Assembly (NCBI GenBank): GCA_965263105.1
Contig: CBDHGL010000003.1
Location: 1,178,001 to 1,242,000, forward strand
Reading direction: 5' to 3'
Length of the DNA stretch: 64,000 bases
Source of the DNA: JBCCTX01 sp965263105
GTDB lineage: Bacteria; Bacteroidota; Bacteroidia; J057
Under the pieces are notes generated by a model. It saw only the letters and a program-made list of their open reading frames with translations, was not told where the DNA came from and searched no databases. This document shows positions 8,953 through 17,700 of the stretch, piece after piece; the first letter of the stretch is position 1; every line of letters begins with the position of its first letter. A program made the position numbers and the translations under genes.

Positions 8953-9858
8953 TTACTCCTTCTTGCTCACCAGTTCAATAAAAATTTCGTTTAGTCTGGG
9001 TAAGTGTTTGTTAAATCCATGAATTTCTATCGGGAGGTCGGCCAACTTGTGGTGGAGCTCTCTGGTGGAAATTCCATTATTGAGTCTGAGGTCTGCTCGT
9101 CCGTTTCCAGTGTGTTCTACGGAAACTCCACTTAAATTTCCTAGGGAATTTTGTTCTCCAGAAAACTCCAAATGGTACAACTCTCTTTGAAATTGCTTCC
9201 TCACTGTATAGATCTCATCTTCCAACATGACCTTTCCTTGGTTGATAAGGGCGATGTAGTCACATAATTCTTCGACTTGCTCCATCCGATGGGTAGAAAA
9301 AATAATGGTAGTACCCTCTCTTTTCATTCGGTGTATCTCTTCTTCCATCACCTTGGTATTGACGGGGTCTAATCCAGAAAAGGGTTCATCCAATATGAGC
9401 AATTTGGGTTTGTGGGCCATGGTGGCAATGAACTGGACCTTTTGTTGCATGCCTTTGGACAGTTCATTGGCTTTCTTGCCCCCCCATTCTTTGAGGCCTA
9501 GTTTTTCCAACCACTCTTTTGCCAGTTTTTTGGCCTGTGGATGGCTTTGACCCCGAAGTTCTAATAAATAGGTGATCTGATCTCGGACCTTCATCTTTTT
9601 GTACAAGCCTCGCTCCTCAGGCATATAGCCCATTTCTTGGGTATGGGATCTGTCCCAGGGTTTGCCATCAAAGAGAATATCTCCTTCATCAGGGATGGTG
9701 ATACCAGTGATCATGCGAATGAGGGAAGTCTTGCCGGCCCCATTGGGACCTAATAAGCCATAAATTTGTCCTCGTGGGATACTGAGGCTTACGGTGTCAA
9801 CAGCTACGTGTTGGTCATAGCGTTTGGTTAATCCATTGAGTTTGAGAAATATATCCAT
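8953..9858 (-). CDS. ABC transporter ATP-binding protein (NatA-like)
   Basis: A 301-residue ABC ATPase. It shows Walker A GPNGAGKTS (about 37-45), the signature LSKGMQQK (about 133), Walker B LLILDEPFSGLD (about 154-165) and the switch His in STHRM. The C-terminal about 85 residues match the extension usual in NatA-type subunits. It forms an exporter with the permease encoded downstream, and follows the quinone oxidoreductase gene by 21 bp, suggesting one transcript for all three. Confidence 0.92.
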   Translation of the reverse strand: MDIFLKLNGLTKRYDQHVAVDTVSLSIPRGQIYGLLGPNGAGKTSLIRMITGITIPDEGDILFDGKPWDRSHTQEMGYMPEERGLYKKMKVRDQITYLLELRGQSHPQAKKLAKEWLEKLGLKEWGGKKANELSKGMQQKVQFIATMAHKPKLLILDEPFSGLDPVNTKVMEEEIHRMKREGTTIIFSTHRMEQVEELCDYIALINQGKVMLEDEIYTVRKQFQRELYHLEFSGEQNSLGNLSGVSVEHTGNGRADLRLNNGISTRELHHKLADLPIEIHGFNKHLPRLNEIFIELVSKKE

Positions 9859-9879
9859 ATAAGGGGGTAAGTAGGAGAA

Positions 9880-10860
9880 TTAGGTTATGCTTAAAACAAT
9901 TTTTCCAGTATTAAGGTTTGCCTCCATTCGTTCATGTGCCGATACGACCTCTTCCCAAGAGACTACAGAATCTATTACAGGTTCGAAGATCCCCGATTGA
10001 AATTTGGGTTGGGCAAACTCCCAAAAACTCCGAGTTAATTCGGTTTTATAAGCTAAGTTCCTGGCCCTTAGAGTACTACCCATGATTTGGAGGCGCTTTC
10101 TCAAAACTGTGCCCAGATTAGTTTCTGGAGCTTTAGCTCCTCCTAAAAGAGCCAATAAGACCATTCGTCCATCTATGCCAAGGCTTGCCAAATTTTTCTC
10201 CCAATAGGCTGCAGCCAAAAAATCGATGATCACTTGAACGCCCTCTCCTTGATACATCGTATCAATCACCGAATAGAAGTCTTCTGTCCTATAGTCAATG
10301 GCATGAGAAGCGCCCAATTGGAGACAGCGCTTATGTTTGGGAGCCGAGGCAGTAACCACTACTTCAGCTCCCATGCTTTTGGCAATTTGTATAGCTGCCG
10401 TTCCTACTCCGCTCGCGCCAGCATGGATGAGCACACGTTCACCTGATTTGAGTTTTGCCAACCAGATCAAAGCTTGATAGGCAGTAAGGAAGACCTCAGG
10501 AATGGCGGCAGCCTGTTCAAATTCCATTTCGGCAGGAATGCGCATGCCCATTTCCTCCGGGACAACTGCATACTCTGCATAACCTCCGCCGGGTAGCAAG
10601 GCCATGATTCGGTCCCCTACCTTCCATTTGCTAACGGCTGCTCCCGTTTTTACCACTTCTCCAGCCATTTCCAAGCCCAAAATAGGGCTTGCCCCTAGAG
10701 GAGGAGGATACAGCCCTTTTCTCTGCAAGGTATCAGCCCGATTTAAAGCGGTGGCTTTTACCTCAACCAATACGTGTTTTTCCGAAGGAATGGGGCTAGG
10801 ATATTCCCCTAAATACAGTTGACTGGGATCTCCAGCTTTGTCAAATAAAATGGCTTTCAT
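9880..10860 (-). CDS. NAD(P)H:quinone oxidoreductase, zinc-independent MDR family
   Basis: A 326-residue medium-chain reductase of the quinone oxidoreductase/PIG3 type. It has a GroES-like N-terminal half (LNRADTLQRKGLYPPP, GLEMAGEVV) and a Rossmann nucleotide site (HAGASGVGTAAIQIAK, about 140-160). The zinc-binding Cys cluster of true alcohol dehydrogenases is absent. I chose the ATG at 10860 (MKAILFDKAGD); an upstream in-frame TTG at 10878 adds six unconserved-looking residues. Likely role: NADPH-dependent reduction of quinones or enones. It is the probable first gene of the natAB transcript. Confidence 0.9.
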   Translation of the reverse strand: MKAILFDKAGDPSQLYLGEYPSPIPSEKHVLVEVKATALNRADTLQRKGLYPPPLGASPILGLEMAGEVVKTGAAVSKWKVGDRIMALLPGGGYAEYAVVPEEMGMRIPAEMEFEQAAAIPEVFLTAYQALIWLAKLKSGERVLIHAGASGVGTAAIQIAKSMGAEVVVTASAPKHKRCLQLGASHAIDYRTEDFYSVIDTMYQGEGVQVIIDFLAAAYWEKNLASLGIDGRMVLLALLGGAKAPETNLGTVLRKRLQIMGSTLRARNLAYKTELTRSFWEFAQPKFQSGIFEPVIDSVVSWEEVVSAHERMEANLNTGKIVLSIT

Positions 10861-10894
10861 TCGAACTAAAGATAACAATAATCTTTAGGGGTTT

Positions 10895-10923
10895 AAAAAA
10901 AGGCAAGTCCACATGGACTTGCC
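10895..10923 (-). terminator. Rho-independent terminator, minus strand
   Basis: A 10-bp inverted repeat (GGCAAGTCCA at 10902-10911 with 10914-10923) is followed on the minus strand by seven T residues (10901-10895). It ends minus-strand transcripts coming from 11.0-11.3 kb or from the TPR gene. Confidence 0.8.
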
Positions 10924-11246
10924 CGCCTAAAAAACACACCCTAATGGATAAAGGGAGATTTTTTCTGATTGCTTAAACTCGGTTCAACCCCTCCTCAGTA
11001 ATGGAAATCTCCCTTTAGTTAAACCAAAACCTATATTTGTGAAATAAAACGCCATTCGAAGCTGCTGTTGCTTTTTCCTGTACCCTAGGAAGCCCGGAAG
11101 TGTTGAATTGTGTGTCATGCCTATTCTGATAAAAAGTTCTGGGCTTCTTCCTCCTCGCTAGAACAGCTCTTCGCCCTACACTCACATAAGGAACGAGGAC
11201 TAAATTTGTACTGAAAAAAAATGAGATTCTCAGATAAGAATATTCA
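10924..11246. other. Structured non-coding region, candidate small RNA locus
   Basis: No convincing protein is encoded here. The stretch has a 13-bp perfect stem (10949-10961 with 11005-11017) enclosing a 43-nt loop, and a second pairing (GAAGCCC at 11089-11095 with 11141-11147). It is closed by a minus-strand terminator at 10895-10923 and a plus-strand terminator at 11247-11294. A TATATTTG box at 11032-11039 matches the Bacteroidota -7 element for a plus-strand RNA of about 250 nt, but its -33 partner is poor. I cannot match it to RNase P, tmRNA or SRP RNA; 6S RNA is not excluded. Confidence 0.45.
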
Positions 11247-11294
11247 CATTCCGCTACAAAACCCACTAGGATTTTGTAGCGGAATGCATTTTTT
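11247..11294 (+). terminator. Rho-independent terminator, plus strand
   Basis: A perfect 15-bp inverted repeat (11247-11261 with 11272-11286, 10-nt loop) is followed by six T residues on the plus strand (11289-11294). No plus-strand protein gene precedes it for several kilobases, so it implies a non-coding transcript from about 11.0 kb. Confidence 0.75.
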
Positions 11295-11328
11295 GCTCCC
11301 AAATTAAGTTAAAGGGGTGTTTATTCGG

Positions 11329-13083
11329 CTAATACCCACAGGTGCTTCTCACCGCTAGGGCAGCTTGGGGGATTCCCCCAAAAGATTTCTGGGGTAAGCG
11401 GATGACATAAGCTGGAACGGTCTCTTCATTTACCTGAGACCCTGCCAACTCTGTATCTGCCCACTGCCAGGCCTTGTCCAATCTCTCCTGAATAGCAGCG
11501 ACTTCTTCGGATTTTTCCTGCCCTTCCAGGCTTTCTTTCAGTCCATTTAAGGCCCAGCCATTCTCTGGAAATAGGTCCAAATCTTCTTTGAATACGTTTT
11601 CAGCTTCTGCATGCTTACCCGCTTTTAGGAGTACGGCTCCCAACTCGTGACGCACGGAGAAAAACCAATCGGGGGGTTCCTGATAGTTGAGCTGGTCTTC
11701 AATGACCACGGCCTCTTCCAGCAAAGTTATGGCTCGGGCGTAGGTACCCGAACGAGAAAGAAGGGTAGCTTCCAGGACTTTGGAGGCGATATCCATCAGG
11801 CTTCCTACAGAATTAATATCCCATATACTAAAGCTTCGAGCTACACTATCAGCTGCAAGGACCTTCAAAGCTGCCAATTCTTCATTGGCTTTAGGAAACT
11901 GTTTTTTTCCTGAATAAGCCATCCCCCTCGCGTAGTGCCATATGGCCCTGGGATAAAGCAGAGACTCTTTGGGCTCTGGATAGGCAAGCAGTTGATCCCA
12001 TTGGGCAAATTTGACCAGTACATACATGGGAATGATCCAGTAGTGCTGGAGGGTACTCAAAGTCGGGTCTTCCATAAGCTCTTGATTAATATTTTGAGAA
12101 ATCAAGTAGGAAGCATTTACCGCCTTTTCTCCCTGACCTTCCAGGGCAGCACAAGCCGCTAGGAAGTGGATATTATGCGGATAATATACCAAGGGATACA
12201 TTCCCTGAGCGTTGCAAGCTACAATATATAGGCTGTCTACCTCTACTGCTTTTTCATTGGCCAGGGTTCCTTCATGGTATTTTCCGGTTCGGATATAGGT
12301 ATGGGAAGGCATGTGGACCAGATGTCCAGAACCCGGAACCAAGCCAGCTAAAACATCGGCACTAGCCAGACCTTTTTGGGGTACTTTTGATGCCTCAGTG
12401 GCATGGATGTAGAGGTGATGGGCACCCGGATGTTGAGGGCTTCTTTCGATAATCGCTTCTAGGAGGCTTAGAATTTCTGGAGTCCAGGGTTGAGCGGTGC
12501 CATCCTTTTGCCAGAGGTCCCAAGGGTGGACATCCATAATAGATTCTGCTGCCAGTAAGGCCAGGAAGTCATTTTTAGGGAATTGCTCAGAAACTTCTTT
12601 CATGGCAAGCGAATAAGCAGAATCAATCGGGGCTCGGTCTTCAATCTGGGGCGCTGGATAACGAGTGACAAGTGCTTCAATAGCCGCTTTTTCCCAATTT
12701 GCCAATGATTGCTGTTGGGACAGGTCCCAAGCCTTCTGGGAAGCCTCATAGGCCTCTTCCATCACAGAGGGATCCATCGCCGCATTATAATTGGGCCCAA
12801 GCACATAGGCTTGACCCCAATAGGCCATAGCAAAGTTAGGGTCCAGACGCTGGGCCTCTTTGAAGGCGCGTAAGGCCTCAGCATGATTGAAGCCAAAACT
12901 CAAGTTAACTCCCTGGTCAAAAAACTTTTGAGCCCAAGAACTATTCGTACTTACAGGGACAGAATACGCCCCGAGATTTTCAAATAGAGGGGCTTGAAGA
13001 ATGGGTTTTTGGGAGCTTTCTCTAATGCAACTTGAAAAGGCAAAAAGGAGAAGCCCAATGAATAAATGGGTTGTGGTTTTCAT
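11329..13083 (-). CDS. Tetratricopeptide-repeat lipoprotein
   Basis: A 584-residue protein with a lipoprotein signal (MKTTTHLFIGLLLFAFSSC; lipobox Cys at about 19). It contains helical TPR-type pairs, clear at residues 65-100 (SFGFNHAEALRAFKEA...DPNFAMAYWGQAYVLG) and again near the C-terminus (GAVLLKAGKHAEAENVF). Proteins with this layout are common uncharacterised envelope proteins in environmental bacteria. It is monocistronic and the minus-strand terminator at 10895 may serve it. Function is unknown; scaffolding of protein contacts is the usual TPR role. Confidence 0.8.
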   Translation of the reverse strand: MKTTTHLFIGLLLFAFSSCIRESSQKPILQAPLFENLGAYSVPVSTNSSWAQKFFDQGVNLSFGFNHAEALRAFKEAQRLDPNFAMAYWGQAYVLGPNYNAAMDPSVMEEAYEASQKAWDLSQQQSLANWEKAAIEALVTRYPAPQIEDRAPIDSAYSLAMKEVSEQFPKNDFLALLAAESIMDVHPWDLWQKDGTAQPWTPEILSLLEAIIERSPQHPGAHHLYIHATEASKVPQKGLASADVLAGLVPGSGHLVHMPSHTYIRTGKYHEGTLANEKAVEVDSLYIVACNAQGMYPLVYYPHNIHFLAACAALEGQGEKAVNASYLISQNINQELMEDPTLSTLQHYWIIPMYVLVKFAQWDQLLAYPEPKESLLYPRAIWHYARGMAYSGKKQFPKANEELAALKVLAADSVARSFSIWDINSVGSLMDIASKVLEATLLSRSGTYARAITLLEEAVVIEDQLNYQEPPDWFFSVRHELGAVLLKAGKHAEAENVFKEDLDLFPENGWALNGLKESLEGQEKSEEVAAIQERLDKAWQWADTELAGSQVNEETVPAYVIRLPQKSFGGIPQAALAVRSTCGY

Positions 13084-13302
13084 GATAGGATGAATTTGTA
13101 ATAAGGTTAAGTATGCGATCCGATTTTTCGTACAAGTAAATATATAAGAATCTCATTATGAATCCATTGGATAGGATAGTCATTTTTGTTGATCTTGAGA
13201 AATTCATTAAATAGTAAGGGCCTTGCTAAGAAATAAAAAATTTACATAGGGGTACAGCCTCCTGATTCCGTCATTCTATAAAACTACTTCGAACGTGCCG
13301 GC

Positions 13303-13842
13303 ATGATGTCTGATATTCCTGTGGACCTTCTCCAGCAATTCCAACGAGACCGGGAAGAGGGAATTCCTGTTCTTTTTAGGGAGTATTATCCCCGGGTATG
13401 TAATATCATCTATCGCTATGTAGGCGATAAAGAGTTGGCTGAAGATCTGGCACAGGATGTTTTTTTGAAATTATGGCAAAAAAAGGATCGAATAAAGGTG
13501 AATACATCTCTCAAAGCCTATATAAGCCGGATGGCCTCCAATGAAGCCATTTCTTATCTGAGAAAACATCGTCAACTCACAAAGGTAGATGAAAAAGAGG
13601 CCTGGCTCATCGAAAGCAAGCGGACAGATGAAGGAATTGTAGAAGGAGAACTTGCGGAGAGGATTTCAGCCACCCTCCAAGCCTTACCCCCAAAATGTAG
13701 GCAGGTTTTTTTGCTAAGTAGACAGGAAGAACTGAGTTATAGGGAGATTGCCACTCGTTTGGATATATCGATCAAAACCGTTGAAAATCAAATGGGAAAG
13801 GCATTGAAAATATTTCGAGAATCTTTAAAAGGCTATCTATAG
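13303..13842 (+). CDS. ECF RNA polymerase sigma factor (FecI-like, Bacteroidetes expansion type)
   Basis: A 179-residue ECF sigma factor. Region 2 is at about 25-95 (YRYVGDKELAEDLAQDVFLKLW) and region 4 at about 120-175 (LPPKCRQVFLLSRQEELSYREIATRLDIS). The tandem ATGs at 13303 and 13306 are both possible starts. A FecR-type anti-sigma gene begins 30 bp after its stop, followed by TonB-dependent receptors. This is the normal layout for surface-signalled control of substrate import. Confidence 0.93.
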   Translation: MMSDIPVDLLQQFQRDREEGIPVLFREYYPRVCNIIYRYVGDKELAEDLAQDVFLKLWQKKDRIKVNTSLKAYISRMASNEAISYLRKHRQLTKVDEKEAWLIESKRTDEGIVEGELAERISATLQALPPKCRQVFLLSRQEELSYREIATRLDISIKTVENQMGKALKIFRESLKGYL

Positions 13843-13872
13843 GATTTTGCCGGACTAATTATGTAAAGAAAA

Positions 13873-14874
13873 ATGGAAGAAGAAATGAAAATATGGGCCA
13901 GAATGGGGAAGTACATCTCGGCCAATATGGGGGAGGAAGAAAGAAGAGAATTTGAATTTTGGCTATCCAAGCATCCTGAATACCAGGTACAGCTAGCCGA
14001 AATAGGGAAAATATGGGCTTTGACGGGGGATGCTGATTCTCAGCTAGAGCCCAATTTGCAACATGCCTGGGAGCGCTTTGAGTCTCGCAGGAATAAGATC
14101 TCTCCGTCAAGTTCTAAAAAGGAATTAAAAAATTGGGGGAATTGGAAAGGGTATGTGGCTATTGCAGCCTCTTTAGGATTGATTCTAAGCTTGGGATTTT
14201 GGTATTTCAGTCAACCGATCTCCAAGCGGGAGGCGTTGACATATTCAACTACGGAACACATAAAGCGCCTAACTTTACCCGATAGCAGTGAGCTTTGGTT
14301 GAATGCGTTTTCGGAGATTAGCTATAGGTTGGAAAATGGGGAAAGGAAGCTATCACTTTCTGGAGAGGCTTTTTTTAACGTGAAAAGGGACGAATCCCAG
14401 CCCTTTGTTATTTATAGTGGAGCTATAGCTACTCGAGTGCTCGGAACCTCATTTAACCTTAGAGCTTACCCGGAAGATGATCGAATATTGGTGGAGGTAG
14501 AAAGTGGCAAAGTGATTTTTGGTGAATCCACCAAGAAGCCCATTATTCTCACCAAAGGAAAAGGGGGAAGCTTTGACAAGTCTTCCTCTGCCATAGAAAC
14601 CTATAAACTTAACAGTAACAATAGGAATGCCTGGAGAGTTCAAAAGCTATCCTTTCAAAATGAGAAAATGGATAGAGTAATCTCAGATATGGAACAGTAT
14701 TTTCGGATAGAATTTGAAGTAGAAAATCCGCATATTATGGACTGTCATTTTACCAGCACTTTTGAGAATCCAGAATTGGAGGACCTATTGGAGGTAATGA
14801 AGTATGCGTTAGACTTAGAGGTGGAGAAATCAGGAAGGGCATATTTGATTAAAGGAAAGGGCTGTAAGGAATAA
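13873..14874 (+). CDS. FecR-family anti-sigma factor
   Basis: A 333-residue anti-sigma/transducer protein. It has a cytoplasmic N-terminal sigma-binding region (1-90), one TM helix (about 93-112), a periplasmic FecR domain (about 120-220; LPDSSELWLNAFSEISY, GEAFFNVKRDESQPFVI) and a C-terminal DUF4974-like domain (about 255-325). The last is predicted to touch the STN domain of the receptor encoded next. It would hold the upstream ECF sigma inactive until the receptor is loaded. Confidence 0.92.
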   Translation: MEEEMKIWARMGKYISANMGEEERREFEFWLSKHPEYQVQLAEIGKIWALTGDADSQLEPNLQHAWERFESRRNKISPSSSKKELKNWGNWKGYVAIAASLGLILSLGFWYFSQPISKREALTYSTTEHIKRLTLPDSSELWLNAFSEISYRLENGERKLSLSGEAFFNVKRDESQPFVIYSGAIATRVLGTSFNLRAYPEDDRILVEVESGKVIFGESTKKPIILTKGKGGSFDKSSSAIETYKLNSNNRNAWRVQKLSFQNEKMDRVISDMEQYFRIEFEVENPHIMDCHFTSTFENPELEDLLEVMKYALDLEVEKSGRAYLIKGKGCKE

Positions 14875-14909
14875 ATTGGGCAAACAGTCAGACAAATGTA
14901 TATGGGACT

Positions 14910-17549
14910 TTGAAAAACCTTTTTGGCTACATATTCCTGTTTCTTGCAATTTCTTGCGAGCTAATGGCTCAATCGCACTCGATGGGCCAGCACGTTTCTT
15001 TGTCCTATCCCAACATTCGTTTACAGGATGCATTAGAATTACTACAAGAAAAATACGGCCTGGCCTTTTCCTACAGCAATGAGGGACTCCCACTCAACAA
15101 GAAAGTGGACCTTGAGGCCCAAAATGAACCCCTTGAGCGAGTGATGAACCGCTTATTTGGGAATAGCAATATTGCCTATAGAAAAATAGGGGGACATTGG
15201 GTCCTAAAAAACCAAACTCCTCCTCTTATAGAAAGGAAAGTATTGACACAGACCATACGAGGGGTAGTGAGAGATATGGATACGCATTTGCCTTTATCAG
15301 GGGCTTCTGTAGTTATTCCGGCCTTGGAGAGAGGGGCCTATACCGATAAGCGAGGCCATTTTAGAATAGAGGGAATCCCCGTAGGACGACATGGGCTAAA
15401 CGTGTCCTATTTGGGGTATAAGGGGAAAAGTCTCCAGTTAGTCCTGCATTCAGCTAAACAGAAGGTATTGACATTGGATCTTCTGGAATCCCCCTGGGAA
15501 ATGGAATCAGTGGTAATAAAAGAGAATAAGCTTAAAAAGAAGGTTGAAAACGAGATTTCCCCCATAAGCGCTAGGGTTTTCTCTGTTGAAGAAACCAATC
15601 GATTTGCTGGGAGTTTGGATAATCCTGCCTTCATGGTAACGGCTTTTGCCGGGGTGAGAGGCGGAGAGGATGTCTCAGACAATGAACTCGTGATTAGGGG
15701 AAATATGCCCCGCCTGCTGCAATGGCAATTAGAGGGAATTGAAATTCCCAGCCCCAATCATTTTACCTATGAAGGTGGGTCTACAGGCCCTATAAGCATT
15801 ATCAGTAGCAACATGCTTACCTACTCACAATTTTACTCAGGTGCTTTTTCTGCCGAATACGGCAACGCCATAGCGGGCATTTTTGACATATCCCTTCGAA
15901 ACGGCAACAATAAAGAGAATGAGTTTGCCCTAGGCGCCAGTATGCTGGGAGTAGACTTTGCTGCCGAAGGGCCCCTGAAAATAGGCGAAAAGGCTTCTTA
16001 CCTGGCCAATTATCGTTACTCCAGTTTGGCCCTGCTAAATGATTTGGGAATGAATATATTACCCAATGAAACGCCTAAATATCAAGACTTTTCCTTCAAG
16101 GTCCATATCCCAACAAGAAAGATGGGAACCTTTGACATCTTTGGATTAGGGGGACTAAGTAATTCTGACTATTCGGAAGGGGGATTTGATCCTTACCTGG
16201 GGAGAGAGGTAAATTGGACGTCCAGTTTCTACTCAAATATGGGTGTATTGGGCTTGAAGCATTATTTGCCCTTGGATGAAAAGCTTCTTTTGACCAGTAG
16301 TTTATCTCTTTCAGGCTATGATATAGGAGACCGGGAAAATATACAGCAATTGGGAAGAGACTATAAGCTTTATGAGTCTGAGCGCTTTAAAAACACAAAT
16401 GCCAAAGCCACCGTCAACCTGAATTATAAACCCAGTAATCAGCATTTTTTCAAAGCGGGCCTTATATCAACCCTAATTGGCTACGATTTATTCGCCGTGG
16501 ATGGCGTTCATCCAGATCAGGTAGGAAAATACCTGACGGACATCAATGCTAAAGGGAAGACTCACCTAATACAGGCCTATGCAAACTGGAGATATTCCCT
16601 AAATGAAAAACTAAGCTTTAATACAGGGCTGCACTATATGGATTTTCAATTTAATGGACACTCAAGTTTGGAACCTCGTTTGAGTATCAAATGGAAATTA
16701 AACTCTCGACAATCCCTCAGCGCGGGCTTTGGCCTGCACAGCAGGCGGCAAGCCTTTAGTACCTATTTCGTTCAAACTAACGAGCCAGATGAACCTCCGC
16801 TTTATCCCAACCGCAATTTAGACTTTATCCGTGCCGAACATTATGGACTCGCTTTTGACCAACAATTCAAAAAGCAACTCCACCTGAAACTAGAAGGCTA
16901 TTACCAAAGGCTACATAATATTCCGGTGTTACCTCCCTTTACGGACTCAGAAAATAATGGGGCTTACTTTCCTATGAGTTTTATCAACATCGATCAGGAT
17001 TATATTGTGGCGAAGTTGATTAATGAAGGAGATGCACTCAACTATGGATTGGAATTGACCTTAGAAAAATTTTATTCCAATTCTTATTACTTTATGCTAA
17101 CTAGTTCAGTTTTCCAATCCAAATACTCCACCTTCAGCGAATCTCTTTTCAATACCCGTTATAACACAAATTTCATCCACAATATTTTAGGGGGGAAAGA
17201 ATTTAAATTTGGCAAAAATCTGATACTAAATGGCAATGTCCGACTGATATGGTCTGGTGGAAAACGCTATACGCCCATTGATATATCTGCCTCTCAGGTA
17301 GCAGGTTACACGATTCGGGATTGGGATCGACCCTATTTTAACCAAAACAAGGATTACTTCCGCATGGATGCCTCAATCGGCGTAAACCTGAATCAAAAGA
17401 AATTTACCCACCAATGGAAAATAGATGTGCGTAATGCAACTAATCGCGCCTACGAGGAGGCTAACTACTACGATGTAAATTCCCAAAGCATAAACTCCGT
17501 GTTCGTTGGAAGGCTTATCCCGGTTGTTAGCTACAAAATTTTGTTTTAG
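14910..17549 (+). CDS. TonB-dependent receptor with STN signalling domain
   Basis: An 879-residue outer-membrane receptor. In order: signal peptide (1-21), STN domain (about 30-100), carboxypeptidase-like beta-sandwich (about 115-200; IRGVVRD...SGASVVI), plug (about 225-340; GNMPRLLQWQLEGIEIPSPN) and a 22-strand-type barrel to the C-terminal Phe. The STN domain marks it as the sensor for the FecR/ECF pair just upstream. The start is a TTG (14910): no in-frame ATG exists upstream and the signal peptide begins here. It is paralogous to the next gene. The ligand cannot be inferred. Confidence 0.92.
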   Translation: MKNLFGYIFLFLAISCELMAQSHSMGQHVSLSYPNIRLQDALELLQEKYGLAFSYSNEGLPLNKKVDLEAQNEPLERVMNRLFGNSNIAYRKIGGHWVLKNQTPPLIERKVLTQTIRGVVRDMDTHLPLSGASVVIPALERGAYTDKRGHFRIEGIPVGRHGLNVSYLGYKGKSLQLVLHSAKQKVLTLDLLESPWEMESVVIKENKLKKKVENEISPISARVFSVEETNRFAGSLDNPAFMVTAFAGVRGGEDVSDNELVIRGNMPRLLQWQLEGIEIPSPNHFTYEGGSTGPISIISSNMLTYSQFYSGAFSAEYGNAIAGIFDISLRNGNNKENEFALGASMLGVDFAAEGPLKIGEKASYLANYRYSSLALLNDLGMNILPNETPKYQDFSFKVHIPTRKMGTFDIFGLGGLSNSDYSEGGFDPYLGREVNWTSSFYSNMGVLGLKHYLPLDEKLLLTSSLSLSGYDIGDRENIQQLGRDYKLYESERFKNTNAKATVNLNYKPSNQHFFKAGLISTLIGYDLFAVDGVHPDQVGKYLTDINAKGKTHLIQAYANWRYSLNEKLSFNTGLHYMDFQFNGHSSLEPRLSIKWKLNSRQSLSAGFGLHSRRQAFSTYFVQTNEPDEPPLYPNRNLDFIRAEHYGLAFDQQFKKQLHLKLEGYYQRLHNIPVLPPFTDSENNGAYFPMSFINIDQDYIVAKLINEGDALNYGLELTLEKFYSNSYYFMLTSSVFQSKYSTFSESLFNTRYNTNFIHNILGGKEFKFGKNLILNGNVRLIWSGGKRYTPIDISASQVAGYTIRDWDRPYFNQNKDYFRMDASIGVNLNQKKFTHQWKIDVRNATNRAYEEANYYDVNSQSINSVFVGRLIPVVSYKILF

Positions 17550-17700
17550 AAATAGGGGAGAACTATACCTTTTGCGTCATATACAAAAAGGACTTAAGCA
17601 CCTAAGCTCTAATCGAGCAGATAGAAACTTAATCATCATTTTTTCGGGACTTTCCCCTCCATTCTCAAATAGAGAAGGTCCTTCCTATAACTTGAAAACA

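Noticed and set aside
11015..11302. 95-codon minus-strand ORF in the 11-kb intergenic region
   Set aside because: It translates straight through a perfect 15-bp terminator hairpin and other inverted repeats, and its residue composition is not protein-like.
13022..13207. 61-codon minus-strand ORF overlapping the TPR gene start
   Set aside because: It lies out of frame over the TPR gene's signal peptide and the upstream promoter region, with no supporting context.
17506..17700. N-terminal extension of the second TonB-dependent receptor
   Set aside because: It overlaps the upstream receptor gene and precedes a normal signal peptide starting at 17701.
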